Assembly: GCF_030534335.1 (NCBI RefSeq)
Contig: NZ_CP130565.1
Span: forward strand, 3,741,501-3,805,500
Direction: 5' to 3'
DNA: 64,000 nt
DNA from: Marivirga harenae
GTDB lineage: Bacteria > Bacteroidota > Bacteroidia > Cytophagales > Cyclobacteriaceae
Below the pieces are notes generated by a model. It ran no database searches. It was given only the letters and a program-made list of their open reading frames with translations, and was not told where the DNA came from. This document shows, one piece after another, positions 29,436 through 38,527 of this stretch. Both the position numbers and the translations under genes were made by a program. Each line of letters opens with the position of its first letter. Position 1 is the first letter of the stretch.

Positions 29436-30743
29436 TTGTATTCAAAATTCTGCCATTTGACATCTGCAAAAATCGACATATCATCAACTCGAAATTTCTG
29501 GAATAACTTACTGCAATGGAGTATTCAATTTCAATATGCAGTAATTCTTTATCCCCAACAAATAGCGCAATATCCATTTGGCGCATTTCCACAGCGCATA
29601 GCGGTAGGAAATAAAAAATTAAAACTAAAGGCTCCCTATTTTCAATCATTGAAAGATTATTTAAAAACACATCCTAAAAGATCCATATATGGGTATTTAG
29701 GCTATGATCTAAAAAATGAGCTAGAAAAGTTAGAAAGCGGTAATTATTCAATAATAGACTGGGAGCCGATGGGTTTCTTTGAGCCTACATGCGTTATAAC
29801 AATTGAAAATCATGAACTCACAATTGAAAGTGATGATTTAGAATATTATCAAAATGAAATTCAAAGATTTATAAAACAGAAGAAAACAAATTTATATACA
29901 AAGCCATCAATTGAAAATTTAAAGTCCTGGACCAGCAAATCTGAGTATATCAATACGGTAAATCAATTAAGACAACACATAGAGGAAGGCGATATTTACG
30001 AAATCAACTACTGCATAAACTTCTCCGCGAATGTGACAAATTTCGAAGCAATACAAGTATTCCAAAATTTAAGTAACAATTCCCCAGCCCCCTTTGCTTC
30101 TTTCTTAAAAATAGGTAACCAGTATATTATTTCTGCATCCCCTGAGCGCTTTATTAAATTGAAAAACGATAAAATTATTAGCCAACCGATAAAAGGCACA
30201 GCAAAAAGAGGAAAAACAAAGGAAGAAGATACTGCTAACAAAAAAAGTCTAATAGAAAGCGAAAAAGAACGTGCTGAAAATATGATGATCGTGGATCTGG
30301 TTCGTAACGATTTATCAAAATCAGCCGAAACAGCTACTGTCAAAGTAGAAGAAATGTTCGGGATTTACAGCTTTCAGCAAGTTCACCAAATGATTAGCAC
30401 CATTTCAGCGATCAAGAAAAAAGAAATGCATTCCGTAGACATCATTAAAAACGCATTCCCTATGGGGAGCATGACTGGTGCCCCAAAAATTAGTGCCATG
30501 CAATTGATAGAGAAGTATGAGAATATCAAAAGAAATGTATTTTCTGGAAGCATTGGTTATTTCAAAGGAGAAAATGAATTTGACTTTAATGTTTTGATCC
30601 GCAGTATATATTATGATGAGCAAAGCAAAAAATTAAATTATCAAGTGGGAAGTGCCATCACCTTTGATTCTGATGCCGAAGCTGAATACGAAGAATGTCT
30701 CTTAAAAGCCATGGCCATAGAAAAAACACTTGGTTTAATTTAA
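29436..30743 (+). CDS. pabB: aminodeoxychorismate synthase component I
   Basis: A 435-residue chorismate-binding enzyme. The motif PIKGT (QPIKGTAKRG) with its Lys identifies it as PabB rather than anthranilate synthase. It also carries SASPERF, VDLVRNDLSK and the GSMTGAPK motif. It makes aminodeoxychorismate for folate synthesis with a PabA partner not found here. The best start is TTG at 29436; no in-frame ATG lies near. The start follows the yceI terminator by 8 bases, so its promoter must overlap or precede that hairpin. Confidence 0.88.
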   Translation: MYSKFCHLTSAKIDISSTRNFWNNLLQWSIQFQYAVILYPQQIAQYPFGAFPQRIAVGNKKLKLKAPYFQSLKDYLKTHPKRSIYGYLGYDLKNELEKLESGNYSIIDWEPMGFFEPTCVITIENHELTIESDDLEYYQNEIQRFIKQKKTNLYTKPSIENLKSWTSKSEYINTVNQLRQHIEEGDIYEINYCINFSANVTNFEAIQVFQNLSNNSPAPFASFLKIGNQYIISASPERFIKLKNDKIISQPIKGTAKRGKTKEEDTANKKSLIESEKERAENMMIVDLVRNDLSKSAETATVKVEEMFGIYSFQQVHQMISTISAIKKKEMHSVDIIKNAFPMGSMTGAPKISAMQLIEKYENIKRNVFSGSIGYFKGENEFDFNVLIRSIYYDEQSKKLNYQVGSAITFDSDAEAEYEECLLKAMAIEKTLGLI

Positions 30744-30810
30744 TTAGACAATTCTAAAATTTTCCGCCCGAAATTCTACTGCCATAATGTCATTTTCAAT
30801 AATTAATAGC

Positions 30811-30818
30811 TACCTTTG
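30811..30818 (+). promoter_or_regulatory. Bacteroidota -7 promoter box upstream of miaB
   Basis: TACCTTTG is an exact match to TAnnTTTG, the -7 element used by the Bacteroidota primary sigma factor. It lies 47 bases before the miaB start. The -33 region (about 30785-30795) has only a weak T-rich match. Confidence 0.6.
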
Positions 30819-30864
30819 CAAGTCAGGCATAAACATTACACAAAGCACTTTATAAATACAAAAT

Positions 30865-32331
30865 ATGAGTGAATTGATTAAAGATTTGGACATCATTGCA
30901 GAAGAGGCCAAAACGGATGAATCTTGCGGTATTCAAGTATCAAAAGAAGAAAACACAGGCAAAAACCGAAAACTATATATTGAAAGCTACGGCTGTCAAA
31001 TGAATTTTTCCGATAGTGAAATCGTGACTTCGATCATGAAAGATAATGGGTTCGATACTACAAATGATTTCAATAATGCGGATGTGATATTTCTCAACAC
31101 TTGCTCAATTAGAGAAAAGGCTGAGCTAACGGTGAGAAAAAGACTGACTGACTTTAATAAAGTAAAAGCAAGCAAACCCGAGATGCAAATTGGTGTATTG
31201 GGTTGCATGGCAGAGCGATTGAAAACAAAACTCCTAGAAGAAGAGAAAATCGTTGATATAGTTGCTGGCCCTGATTCCTACCGTGACTTGCCTAATTTGG
31301 TCAAAACAGTAGATGATGGCGAAAAAGCAGTAAATACTTTCCTCAGTAGAGAAGAGACTTACGCGGACATTAGTCCAGTCAGATTGAATTCAAATGGTGT
31401 AACTGCTTTTATCTCTATCATGAGAGGTTGCGATAACATGTGTTCTTTCTGTGTGGTGCCTTTCACTCGCGGAAGGGAAAGAAGTCGTGATCCTTTTTCG
31501 ATCGTTAAAGAAGCGCAGGACTTATTTGACAAAGGGTACAGAGAAGTAACGCTTTTAGGTCAAAATGTCGATTCATATAAATGGTCTGAAGAAATGAACA
31601 ATAAGGCCAGATTAGAGAAAATTGAAAAAAAAGAGGATGTAGCCGTGATCAATTTTGCTAATTTGATTGAAATGGTAGCAAAAGTATCCCCTGATTTAAG
31701 AGTAAGATTCTCTACTTCGCACCCGAAAGATATCACGAATGAGGTATTACATACTATTAAAAAGTATGACAATATCTGTAATTACATTCACTTGCCTGCA
31801 CAAAGCGGAAATTCTAGAATTCTAAAAATGATGAACCGAACTTATGACAGAGATTGGTACATCAATCGAGTAGATGCGATTAGAGATATTTTGGGAGAAG
31901 AATGTGGCATTTCATCTGATATGATTTCCGGTTTTTGTTCCGAAACAGAAAATGAACATCAAGACACCTTAACGCTTATGGACTATGTGAAATATGATTT
32001 CTCTTATATGTTCTTCTATTCTGAAAGACCAGGAACTTTAGCTGAAAAGAAATACGAAGATGATATTCCTTTAGCAACCAAAAAGAGAAGATTACAGGAA
32101 ATAATCGATAAGCAAAGGCAACACTCTTTAGAAAGGAATAATTTGGTATTGAACAAGATTCACAAGGTTTTGGTAGAAGGAGCTTCTAAGAGATCTAATG
32201 AACAATTGCAAGGAAGAAATTCTGAGAATAAAGTAGTCATCTTCCCAAAAGAAAACTACAAAAAAGGAGATTATGTTGATGTTTATGTTGACGAATGCAC
32301 TGGCGCAACATTAATCGGTAAAGCGGTCTAA
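30865..32331 (+). CDS. miaB: tRNA-2-methylthio-N6-dimethylallyladenosine synthase MiaB
   Basis: A 488-residue radical-SAM methylthiotransferase acting on A37 of tRNA. The N-terminal UPF0004 domain has three Cys for one 4Fe-4S cluster ([22 protein letters not shown]). The radical-SAM triad CDNMCSFC lies in [22 protein letters not shown]-terminal TRAM domain (about 425-488) follows. The N-terminus has about 35 extra residues before the domain. It is the first gene of a run to secG. Confidence 0.96.
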   Translation: MSELIKDLDIIAEEAKTDESCGIQVSKEENTGKNRKLYIESYGCQMNFSDSEIVTSIMKDNGFDTTNDFNNADVIFLNTCSIREKAELTVRKRLTDFNKVKASKPEMQIGVLGCMAERLKTKLLEEEKIVDIVAGPDSYRDLPNLVKTVDDGEKAVNTFLSREETYADISPVRLNSNGVTAFISIMRGCDNMCSFCVVPFTRGRERSRDPFSIVKEAQDLFDKGYREVTLLGQNVDSYKWSEEMNNKARLEKIEKKEDVAVINFANLIEMVAKVSPDLRVRFSTSHPKDITNEVLHTIKKYDNICNYIHLPAQSGNSRILKMMNRTYDRDWYINRVDAIRDILGEECGISSDMISGFCSETENEHQDTLTLMDYVKYDFSYMFFYSERPGTLAEKKYEDDIPLATKKRRLQEIIDKQRQHSLERNNLVLNKIHKVLVEGASKRSNEQLQGRNSENKVVIFPKENYKKGDYVDVYVDECTGATLIGKAV

Positions 32332-32343
32332 ATACATATTACT

Positions 32344-33606
32344 TTGGATATACAGACTATCAAAAATAGATTCGGCATAATCGGTAACTCCGATCATTTA
32401 AACTTTGCCATAAAAGTAGCCATGCAAGTAGCTCCTACGGATATGACCGTGCTCATTACCGGAGAAAGCGGAGTTGGTAAGGAATCATTCTCCAAAATTA
32501 TTCATCAATTAAGCGCACGGAAGCATGGTCAGTTTATAGCCGTGAACTGTGGAGCTATCCCAGAAGGAACCATTGATTCAGAGCTCTTCGGACATGAAAA
32601 AGGGTCTTTCACTGGTGCTTATGATACTAGAAAGGGATATTTCGAAGTAACTGATGGAGGCACCATATTTTTAGATGAAATTGGCGAAATGCCACTTTCC
32701 ACACAGTCGCGACTACTAAGAGTATTGGAAAATGGAGAGTACATTAGGGTAGGTTCATCTAAAGTGATGAAGACTGACGTTCGGGTTGTCGCTGCAACCA
32801 ACGTGAACCTTATTCAAGCAGTTGAAAAAGGGAAGTTTAGGGAAGATTTGTATTATAGATTAAATACTGTTCCGATTTTTGTACCACCTTTGAGGGACAG
32901 AGGTGAGGATATAGAACTACTCTTTAGGAAATTCACCTCAGATTTTGCTGAAAAACACCATGTTAATGCCATAAAATTGACGGCTGATGCTAAGCAAGCA
33001 TTAATGGCTTACCGTTATCCTGGAAATATTCGACAATTAAAAAACATTGCTGAACAAATTTCCCTATTAGAAATGGAGCGAGAGGTAGATAAAGATATTC
33101 TCTTAAAGTATTTACCACAAGAGGGGAATATGATGCCGGCTCTGTATAAAAGTCAAGACGGTACCGGAGGCAGTAAAGATAATTTTTCTGAAAGAGACAT
33201 TTTATATAAGATTCTCTTTGACATGCGAAATGATGTGGAAGAGCTAAAAAAGCTAGTTCATAACGTTTTGAAAAATGAAAACTACGGAGAAGAGATTCTG
33301 AAAGACAACGAGGATCTATTTGAAGTAAAGCAAAATGAGTTCAAAGAAAATGCGGAGGGGATAAGAACACCATTTTTACTGGATAGCAGAAAAGAGGAGG
33401 ACGAAGACAGTGAGCATTTTGATTTAGAAGATTACCAAGACGCAGAGCATGAAATCGAAGAAGAATCTTTATCTCTTGAAAAAAAAGAAAAAGAGATGAT
33501 CGAAAGGGCACTTTCCAAAAATCAGAACAAAAGAAAATATGCGGCACGGGATTTGGGCATATCAGAGAGGACATTATATAGAAAAATAAAGCAATATGAC
33601 CTTTAA
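32344..33606 (+). CDS. sigma-54-dependent transcriptional activator without receiver domain
   Basis: A 420-residue AAA+ activator of sigma-54 RNA polymerase. It begins directly with the AAA+ domain: Walker A GESGVGKE (40-47), the sigma-54 contact loop as GSFTGA (Ser for the usual Ala), Walker B GGTIFLDEIGE. A long acidic region (about 275-375) precedes a Fis-type helix-turn-helix (YAARDLGISERTLYRKIKQY) at the C-terminus. With no sensory domain, activity may be set by expression or a partner. It starts with TTG and overlaps lptE by 11 bases. Confidence 0.92.
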   Translation: MDIQTIKNRFGIIGNSDHLNFAIKVAMQVAPTDMTVLITGESGVGKESFSKIIHQLSARKHGQFIAVNCGAIPEGTIDSELFGHEKGSFTGAYDTRKGYFEVTDGGTIFLDEIGEMPLSTQSRLLRVLENGEYIRVGSSKVMKTDVRVVAATNVNLIQAVEKGKFREDLYYRLNTVPIFVPPLRDRGEDIELLFRKFTSDFAEKHHVNAIKLTADAKQALMAYRYPGNIRQLKNIAEQISLLEMEREVDKDILLKYLPQEGNMMPALYKSQDGTGGSKDNFSERDILYKILFDMRNDVEELKKLVHNVLKNENYGEEILKDNEDLFEVKQNEFKENAEGIRTPFLLDSRKEEDEDSEHFDLEDYQDAEHEIEEESLSLEKKEKEMIERALSKNQNKRKYAARDLGISERTLYRKIKQYDL

Positions 33607-34123
33607 AAGTATATTTACATTTTTATTTTTGGCAATATTCACCAGTAGCTGTGGCGTTTACAGTTTTACGGGAGCTTCGATTTCACCGGACATTAAAACA
33701 ATGTCTATCCAATATTTTTACAATGATTCAGGAAATGGCCCTCCAAATTTACAGCAAACCTTTACTGAAAAAATTAGGGACTATTATCAACAAAACACGA
33801 GCTTGGAGCTTGTTGACTCAAATGGGGATTTACAACTAGAAGGGTCTATTACTGGTTATACCGTACGGCCAATTGCAGTAACAGCCTCAGGAAATCCTGA
33901 ATTGCAAGATGCCGCTGGTGCGCAAAGATTGGAGATCACAGTGAAAGTGAGTTACGTCAACACTAAAGATGAAGTATTCAATTTCGAAAATAAGTCCTTT
34001 AAATTCTATGATGATTTTGATGCTACTGCGAACACCTTAACGGCTGTGGAAGATCAATTGATAGAAACCATTACCGATCAGATAATTTTAGATATTTTTA
34101 ATGCATCAGTAGCAAATTGGTAA
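33596..34123 (+). CDS. lptE: LPS assembly lipoprotein LptE family
   Basis: A 175-residue lipoprotein with signal ending SSC (about Cys19) and the sequence CGVYSFTGASISPDIKTMSI, typical of the Bacteroidota LptE family. LptE plugs the LptD barrel that inserts LPS in the outer membrane. The mature part is beta-rich, as expected. The position between the sigma-54 activator and secG supports the call, as this order recurs in Cytophagales (from memory). Confidence 0.85.
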   Translation: MTFKSIFTFLFLAIFTSSCGVYSFTGASISPDIKTMSIQYFYNDSGNGPPNLQQTFTEKIRDYYQQNTSLELVDSNGDLQLEGSITGYTVRPIAVTASGNPELQDAAGAQRLEITVKVSYVNTKDEVFNFENKSFKFYDDFDATANTLTAVEDQLIETITDQIILDIFNASVANW

Positions 34124-34158
34124 AATTTTGTAACTTTAATTCTTTAAAATAGAACCAA

Positions 34159-35277
34159 GTGGACAAACAAAGGCTTACAACCCTCATTAATCAACCAGAA
34201 AAATTAGAAGAAAATGACTTCAGAGATTTGGCTAATCTGAAGAAAGAGTTCCCTTATTTTCAAGCCTTATCCCCCTTAATAACACTAGGTTCTAAAAAAT
34301 ATTCTCCTGAAACAGAGAAAAAACAGCTTCAAACTTCTGCGATTTACGCCCTGGATCGAAAACACCTAAAAGAAATTTTAACCAAGGACTATATCCAGGC
34401 TGTAAAAAAAGTCGAGCCGGTAGAAAATACCTATCAGCAGGAAAATGAAGTGCGAATAGCGAAAAATAAAGTCATTGAATCTCCTTCAGTAGATAGAAAA
34501 AAAGTTGAACAAAAAACTGAATATGTTAGCAAACCTATAATTGAGTCTTCCGCAATAACAGATTCTTCTCATTTACCTGATTCTTTTTTCGAAGAATTAT
34601 TTAAGGATATGGAAGCACTGAAGGAGGAAAAAGAGAAATATCAAAAAACTTTAGAAAAATTCGAAAGTAAGAAGACAACAGCTACAAAATCAAAAACGGC
34701 TACCACAAAAAAAACCAGCTCCAAAACAACAACTAAGAAAGCTGCATCTCCTAAACCCACTTCTGCCAAGAAAGCAACCACACAAAAGCCCAAAGCAGCC
34801 ACAACCAAGGAAACAAGTAGTGCCAAAAAACAGCCAAGCTCTAAAAAGGCGACAACAACAAAGACAAAAACCACTATTACAAAAGTCCCAGTTTCAAAAT
34901 CTAAAAAAACCTCAAAGAAACCGAAAAAAGATGAGCATGACATAATTGAGGAAATAACCTCAAGAAAAGAATTAAAAATTAGTGATGCTCATAAAAAGGA
35001 ACAACTGGACATTATCAATAGCTTCATTGAAAAAGAGCCTGTTTTAACCAAAAGATTAGACCCTGATAATCAATCAAATAAACAGGAAGCTGAAGACCTT
35101 TCGGCTAATAGCACCAATCTTTCGGACGATGTAGTTTCGGAAACTTTGGCGAAATTGATGATAAAACAAGGGAGAAAGCAAAAAGCAATTGATATTTACA
35201 AGAAATTAATTTGGAAATTTCCACAAAAAAAGACGTACTTTGTCGAAATTATAGATGAGTTAAAAAAAGAATCATAA
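34159..35277 (+). CDS. protein with histone-H1-like Lys/Thr/Ala linker and C-terminal TPR-like unit
   Basis: I cannot name this 372-residue protein. Residues 1-60 are helical (LANLKKEFPYFQALSPLITL). Residues about 165-265 are a low-complexity Lys/Thr/Ser/Ala tract (KKATTQKPKAATTKETSSAK), like histone H1 tails. Residues about 320-372 resemble one TPR unit (LMIKQGRKQKAIDIYKKLIW). No signal peptide is seen. The start is GTG at 34159. It sits 36 bases after lptE and 5 before secG, so is cotranscribed. The linker could bind nucleic acid or simply be a flexible spacer. Confidence 0.75.
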   Translation: MDKQRLTTLINQPEKLEENDFRDLANLKKEFPYFQALSPLITLGSKKYSPETEKKQLQTSAIYALDRKHLKEILTKDYIQAVKKVEPVENTYQQENEVRIAKNKVIESPSVDRKKVEQKTEYVSKPIIESSAITDSSHLPDSFFEELFKDMEALKEEKEKYQKTLEKFESKKTTATKSKTATTKKTSSKTTTKKAASPKPTSAKKATTQKPKAATTKETSSAKKQPSSKKATTTKTKTTITKVPVSKSKKTSKKPKKDEHDIIEEITSRKELKISDAHKKEQLDIINSFIEKEPVLTKRLDPDNQSNKQEAEDLSANSTNLSDDVVSETLAKLMIKQGRKQKAIDIYKKLIWKFPQKKTYFVEIIDELKKES

Positions 35278-35281
35278 ATAC

Positions 35282-35719
35282 ATGTTAACATTATTAATTA
35301 CTTTAATCATTTTAGTGGCCATTTTATTGGTATTGGTAGTATTGGCTCAAAATTCTAAAGGCGGTGGATTATCCAGTCAATTTGGAGGTTCAGGAGCAAG
35401 TCAAGTTGTTGGAGTTAAGAGAACTGGTGATATTTTAGAAAAAATCACATGGGTTTTAGCAATTAGCTTAGTGGTATTAGCTTTGGCTTCTTCATTTGTT
35501 ATTAAAACAACGACTGTTGATACGGGCTTTACAAGTCCTAACATAGAAAAGGCCCAGGACGAAACTCTATTACCAGGAATGGAAGGAGCTGGACAAGAAG
35601 AAGGATTATTACCTCCAACAGAAGGTGAAGGAAGTTCTGAAGGTCAAGAAGGTAGTGGAGATCAAGAATTAATTGAAGGACTTCAAGAAGATACTGAAGA
35701 CGGAAGTTCAGAAGAATAG
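35282..35719 (+). CDS. secG: preprotein translocase subunit SecG with acidic tail
   Basis: A 145-residue SecG. Two membrane segments (about 2-22 and 58-78) flank the conserved loop QNSKGGGLSSQFGGSGASQ. The family usually ends near 75-110 residues; here the extra 60 residues are a Gly/Glu/Ser-rich acidic tail on the periplasmic side. SecG assists SecYE in protein export. It is the last gene of the operon; a terminator follows. Confidence 0.93.
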   Translation: MLTLLITLIILVAILLVLVVLAQNSKGGGLSSQFGGSGASQVVGVKRTGDILEKITWVLAISLVVLALASSFVIKTTTVDTGFTSPNIEKAQDETLLPGMEGAGQEEGLLPPTEGEGSSEGQEGSGDQELIEGLQEDTEDGSSEE

Positions 35720-35743
35720 ATTATTTTAGCTTAGAGGCTATTG

Positions 35744-35774
35744 AAAAGGGAATCCGCATGGTTTCCCTTTTTTT
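35744..35774 (+). terminator. intrinsic terminator after secG
   Basis: AAAAGGGAA pairs with TTCCCTTTT around a loop of about ten bases, followed by T residues. It lies 25 bases after the secG stop. Confidence 0.8.
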
Positions 35775-35870
35775 GTTCCTTTGGATTATTTGAGCTAACT
35801 GATTTTTATACCACGATCAGAATTACAACTCGCAATAGTAGTGCAATGACTTATTTCAATACTTATTCAT

Positions 35871-36377
35871 CTAAATACCCCCCCTCTTTCCCAACTCTAT
35901 CACCTCCAACTTTTCAATTTTCCCATTATTAATTTCAAACCTCATCATCGTCCTAATTTTATGAAAGCCTTGATTTCCTGCAGCACCCGGATTAAGATAG
36001 AGTAAATTATTATGCTTCTTATCTGGCATTGCCCTCAATATGTGCGAATGCCCACAAATAAAAACATCAGGCTTTTCCGATTGAATTAATTTCCTGACTC
36101 GTGGATTATAAGATGGCGGCTTCCCTCCAATGTGGGTCATAAATATTTTTACTCCTTCCCTCTCAATAAATAAATTCTCTGGATAGGTTCTTTGAAATTC
36201 AGGTGTATCGATATTTCCATAGACAGCAATAGATGGAGCAATTTTATTTAGTTGCTCCATGATCTGTCCAGATTCACCTATATCGCCTGCATGCCATATT
36301 TCATCGCATTCTTTGAAATATTGGGGAATAGTTTCATCCCAAAAGCTATGAGTATCGGATATTAAGCCTATTTTCAT
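35871..36377 (-). CDS. metallophosphoesterase (YfcE/MJ0936-like)
   Basis: A 168-residue calcineurin-like phosphoesterase with the complete motif set: SDTH (residues 7-10), HAGDIG, YGNID, MTHIGG and GHSH. The short length fits the MJ0936/YfcE family of phosphodiesterases. The natural substrate is unknown. It converges on secG. Confidence 0.93.
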   Translation of the reverse strand: MKIGLISDTHSFWDETIPQYFKECDEIWHAGDIGESGQIMEQLNKIAPSIAVYGNIDTPEFQRTYPENLFIEREGVKIFMTHIGGKPPSYNPRVRKLIQSEKPDVFICGHSHILRAMPDKKHNNLLYLNPGAAGNQGFHKIRTMMRFEINNGKIEKLEVIELGKRGGI

Positions 36378-36447
36378 TTAATGGTTATTATTCTATAGGA
36401 AGAAATTAATGAGCAGAAAGATATTTTAATCAAAGATTAAATTTGAT

Positions 36448-36555
36448 AGATTCCCACTTGCGTGGGAATGACGCACAGAATCAAATCAGTAGATTAAGGT
36501 AATTTTTATCATTAGAATTACAATCGTAGCGTCAGTCCTGTGAAGACAGGAATCT
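36448..36555. repeat. pair of inverted palindromic units
   Basis: Unit A (36448-36474) reads AGATTCCCAC then TTGC then GTGGGAATGACGC. Unit B (36529-36555) is the same design in reverse orientation (GCGTCAGTCCTG ... CAGGAATCT). Both share AGATTCC at one end and GGA.TGACGC at the other while their stem cores differ, which is the mark of a mobile or REP-type palindromic repeat with compensatory change. The rest of the 207-base gap 36378-36584 shows nothing else. Confidence 0.6.
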
Positions 36556-36584
36556 TGTCTTATTTAAACTTAGTTTCAATAATC

Positions 36585-38306
36585 CTACAAATCCAAATCA
36601 TCCAAATAAGCCTTAATGATATTACCCAATTCTGCAAAATCCTCCTCGTAGGTTTCCTTGCTATTTAATTTCCCCTTTACACTCACATAAAATTTAATCT
36701 TAGGCTCTGTACCGGAAGGTCTGGCGGATATTTTACTCCCATCCTCTAAGAAAAATTGTAAAACATTAGAAGACGGAAAATCCAATTTGCTTTTCTTTCC
36801 ACTTTCCATATTCAAAATGGTCGATTTCTGGTAATCTCGCACTTCAACAACTTTGGTACCAGCCAGGCTTTGAGGAGGTTTCTCTCTAAATCGAGTCATC
36901 ATGGCCTTAATTTCCTCGCTTCCTGATTTTCCCTTTTTAGTAATCGAAACTAAATCCTCACGATAGAAACCAAACTTCGTGTACATTTCGATCAAGTAAT
37001 CATAGAGAGTTTTGCCTTGAGATTTCACATATGCAGTCATTTCTGCAATCATCACCACTGAAGCAATAGCATCCTTATCACGAACATAATCGCTGATCAT
37101 ATATCCATAACTTTCTTCTCCTCCACCAATAAAAGTTTTCTTGCCCTCTAATTCCCTGATGACTGCTGCAATGTTTTTAAACCCGGTTAAAGTATCGAAA
37201 CATTCCACCTTGTAGGCATTTGCAATATTTTTGAAAAGCTCGGTAGTTACAATTGTTTTTACAATGAATTGATTACCATCCAACTTGCTTAAATCATTCC
37301 ATCTACTTAACAAATAGTAAATAAGCATAGAGCCGGTCTGATTTCCATTTAATAATGCAAATTCATTTTCTCCATTTTTGATCGCTATGCCGACTCTATC
37401 AGCATCAGGATCTGTAGCCATTACAATGTCAGCATCTACTTTCTTACCCTTTTGCAAAGCCATGGACATAGCCTCCTTTTCCTCGGGATTCGGATAGACT
37501 ACCGTTGGAAAATTCCCATTGGGCTCCGACTGTTCCTCTACCAGATGTACATTCTTAAAACCAAACATTTCTAAAGCTTTCGGCACTAAAGTAATTCCCG
37601 TACCATGAATAGAAGAAAAAACGATATTAATAGATTTGTCTTCTTCAGAGGCATTGGGGAAAAGAGAGATTTTCTTTATTTCCTCAAGGTAAGCTTCATC
37701 TATATCATTACCTATGGTTTCAATGAGTTCTTCCTTACCATCAAAATAAACATCATCGATGGATGAGATAGATTGAACCTCATTCATTACATTCAAGTCA
37801 TGCGGAGCTACCATTTGTGCACCATCAGTCCAATAAGCCTTATAGCCATTATACTCTTTCGGATTATGAGAAGCAGTCAGTACCACCCCACTTTTACAAC
37901 CCAAGTGACGAATTGCAAAGGATAATTCAGGGGTTGGACGTAAGCTTTCAAAGAAAAAAACTTTAATATTATTTGCTGTAAAAACATCCGCTACAACTTT
38001 GGCAAATTCTTCAGCATTATTTCGACAGTCATGAGCAATGGCAACCGAAACTCCTTGCTCGGTGAAAGTTTTGTTTAGATAATTACTTAATCCTTGAGTT
38101 GCCATTCCCAGGGTATATTTATTCATTCGGTTACTGCCAACCCCCATAATTCCCCTTAAGCCACCCGTCCCAAATTCTAAATCTTTATAAAAAGACTCTT
38201 CAAATTCTTCCTTATTATTTTCTTGTAGGGCTTTAATTTCTTTTTTGGTGGCTTCATCTACAGATTTACTATCTAACCACTGCTGGGCTTTTTCCTGACT
38301 TGTCAT
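36585..38306 (-). CDS. phosphoglucomutase/phosphomannomutase
   Basis: A 573-residue alpha-D-phosphohexomutase. The phospho-serine motif TASHNPKEYNG is present, the Mg2+ loop is DPDADRVG, the sugar-binding loop is GGGEESYGYM, and the phosphate-binding loop is RPSGTEPKIKFY. It interconverts hexose-1- and hexose-6-phosphates (glucose, mannose or both), feeding polysaccharide and LPS synthesis. Length matches the long PGM/PMM type. It is monocistronic. Confidence 0.95.
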   Translation of the reverse strand: MTSQEKAQQWLDSKSVDEATKKEIKALQENNKEEFEESFYKDLEFGTGGLRGIMGVGSNRMNKYTLGMATQGLSNYLNKTFTEQGVSVAIAHDCRNNAEEFAKVVADVFTANNIKVFFFESLRPTPELSFAIRHLGCKSGVVLTASHNPKEYNGYKAYWTDGAQMVAPHDLNVMNEVQSISSIDDVYFDGKEELIETIGNDIDEAYLEEIKKISLFPNASEEDKSINIVFSSIHGTGITLVPKALEMFGFKNVHLVEEQSEPNGNFPTVVYPNPEEKEAMSMALQKGKKVDADIVMATDPDADRVGIAIKNGENEFALLNGNQTGSMLIYYLLSRWNDLSKLDGNQFIVKTIVTTELFKNIANAYKVECFDTLTGFKNIAAVIRELEGKKTFIGGGEESYGYMISDYVRDKDAIASVVMIAEMTAYVKSQGKTLYDYLIEMYTKFGFYREDLVSITKKGKSGSEEIKAMMTRFREKPPQSLAGTKVVEVRDYQKSTILNMESGKKSKLDFPSSNVLQFFLEDGSKISARPSGTEPKIKFYVSVKGKLNSKETYEEDFAELGNIIKAYLDDLDL

Positions 38307-38452
38307 TTTTGGTTCCTATATTTTAAATTCTAAAATCTGATTTGCAAAAGTCTATTTTCCTAATCCAAAAAATCAAAAGGGATTAGAATGCTTAAATTAC
38401 TGAATTATCAAATAGTAAAAAATATTTATGAATCGAAAAGTGCCTAAAAAGC

Positions 38453-38484
38453 AAAAAACCATAGAATTGTCATTCTATGGTTTT
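38453..38484. terminator. intrinsic terminator of hppD
   Basis: A 13-base-pair stem (AAAACCATAGAAT with ATTCTATGGTTTT) and a four-base loop, flanked by A and T runs on both strands. On minus it follows the hppD stop by about 45 bases. Confidence 0.85.
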
Positions 38485-38527
38485 AAAACACTATACACAA
38501 CCAGATAAATTTATTAATCTAATTGTT

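Noticed and set aside
34641-34943. Hydrophobic 100-residue minus-strand protein
   Set aside because: It is the antisense shadow of the Lys/Thr/Ala-rich linker of the plus-strand gene; Leu/Val-rich antisense products are typical of such low-complexity tracts.
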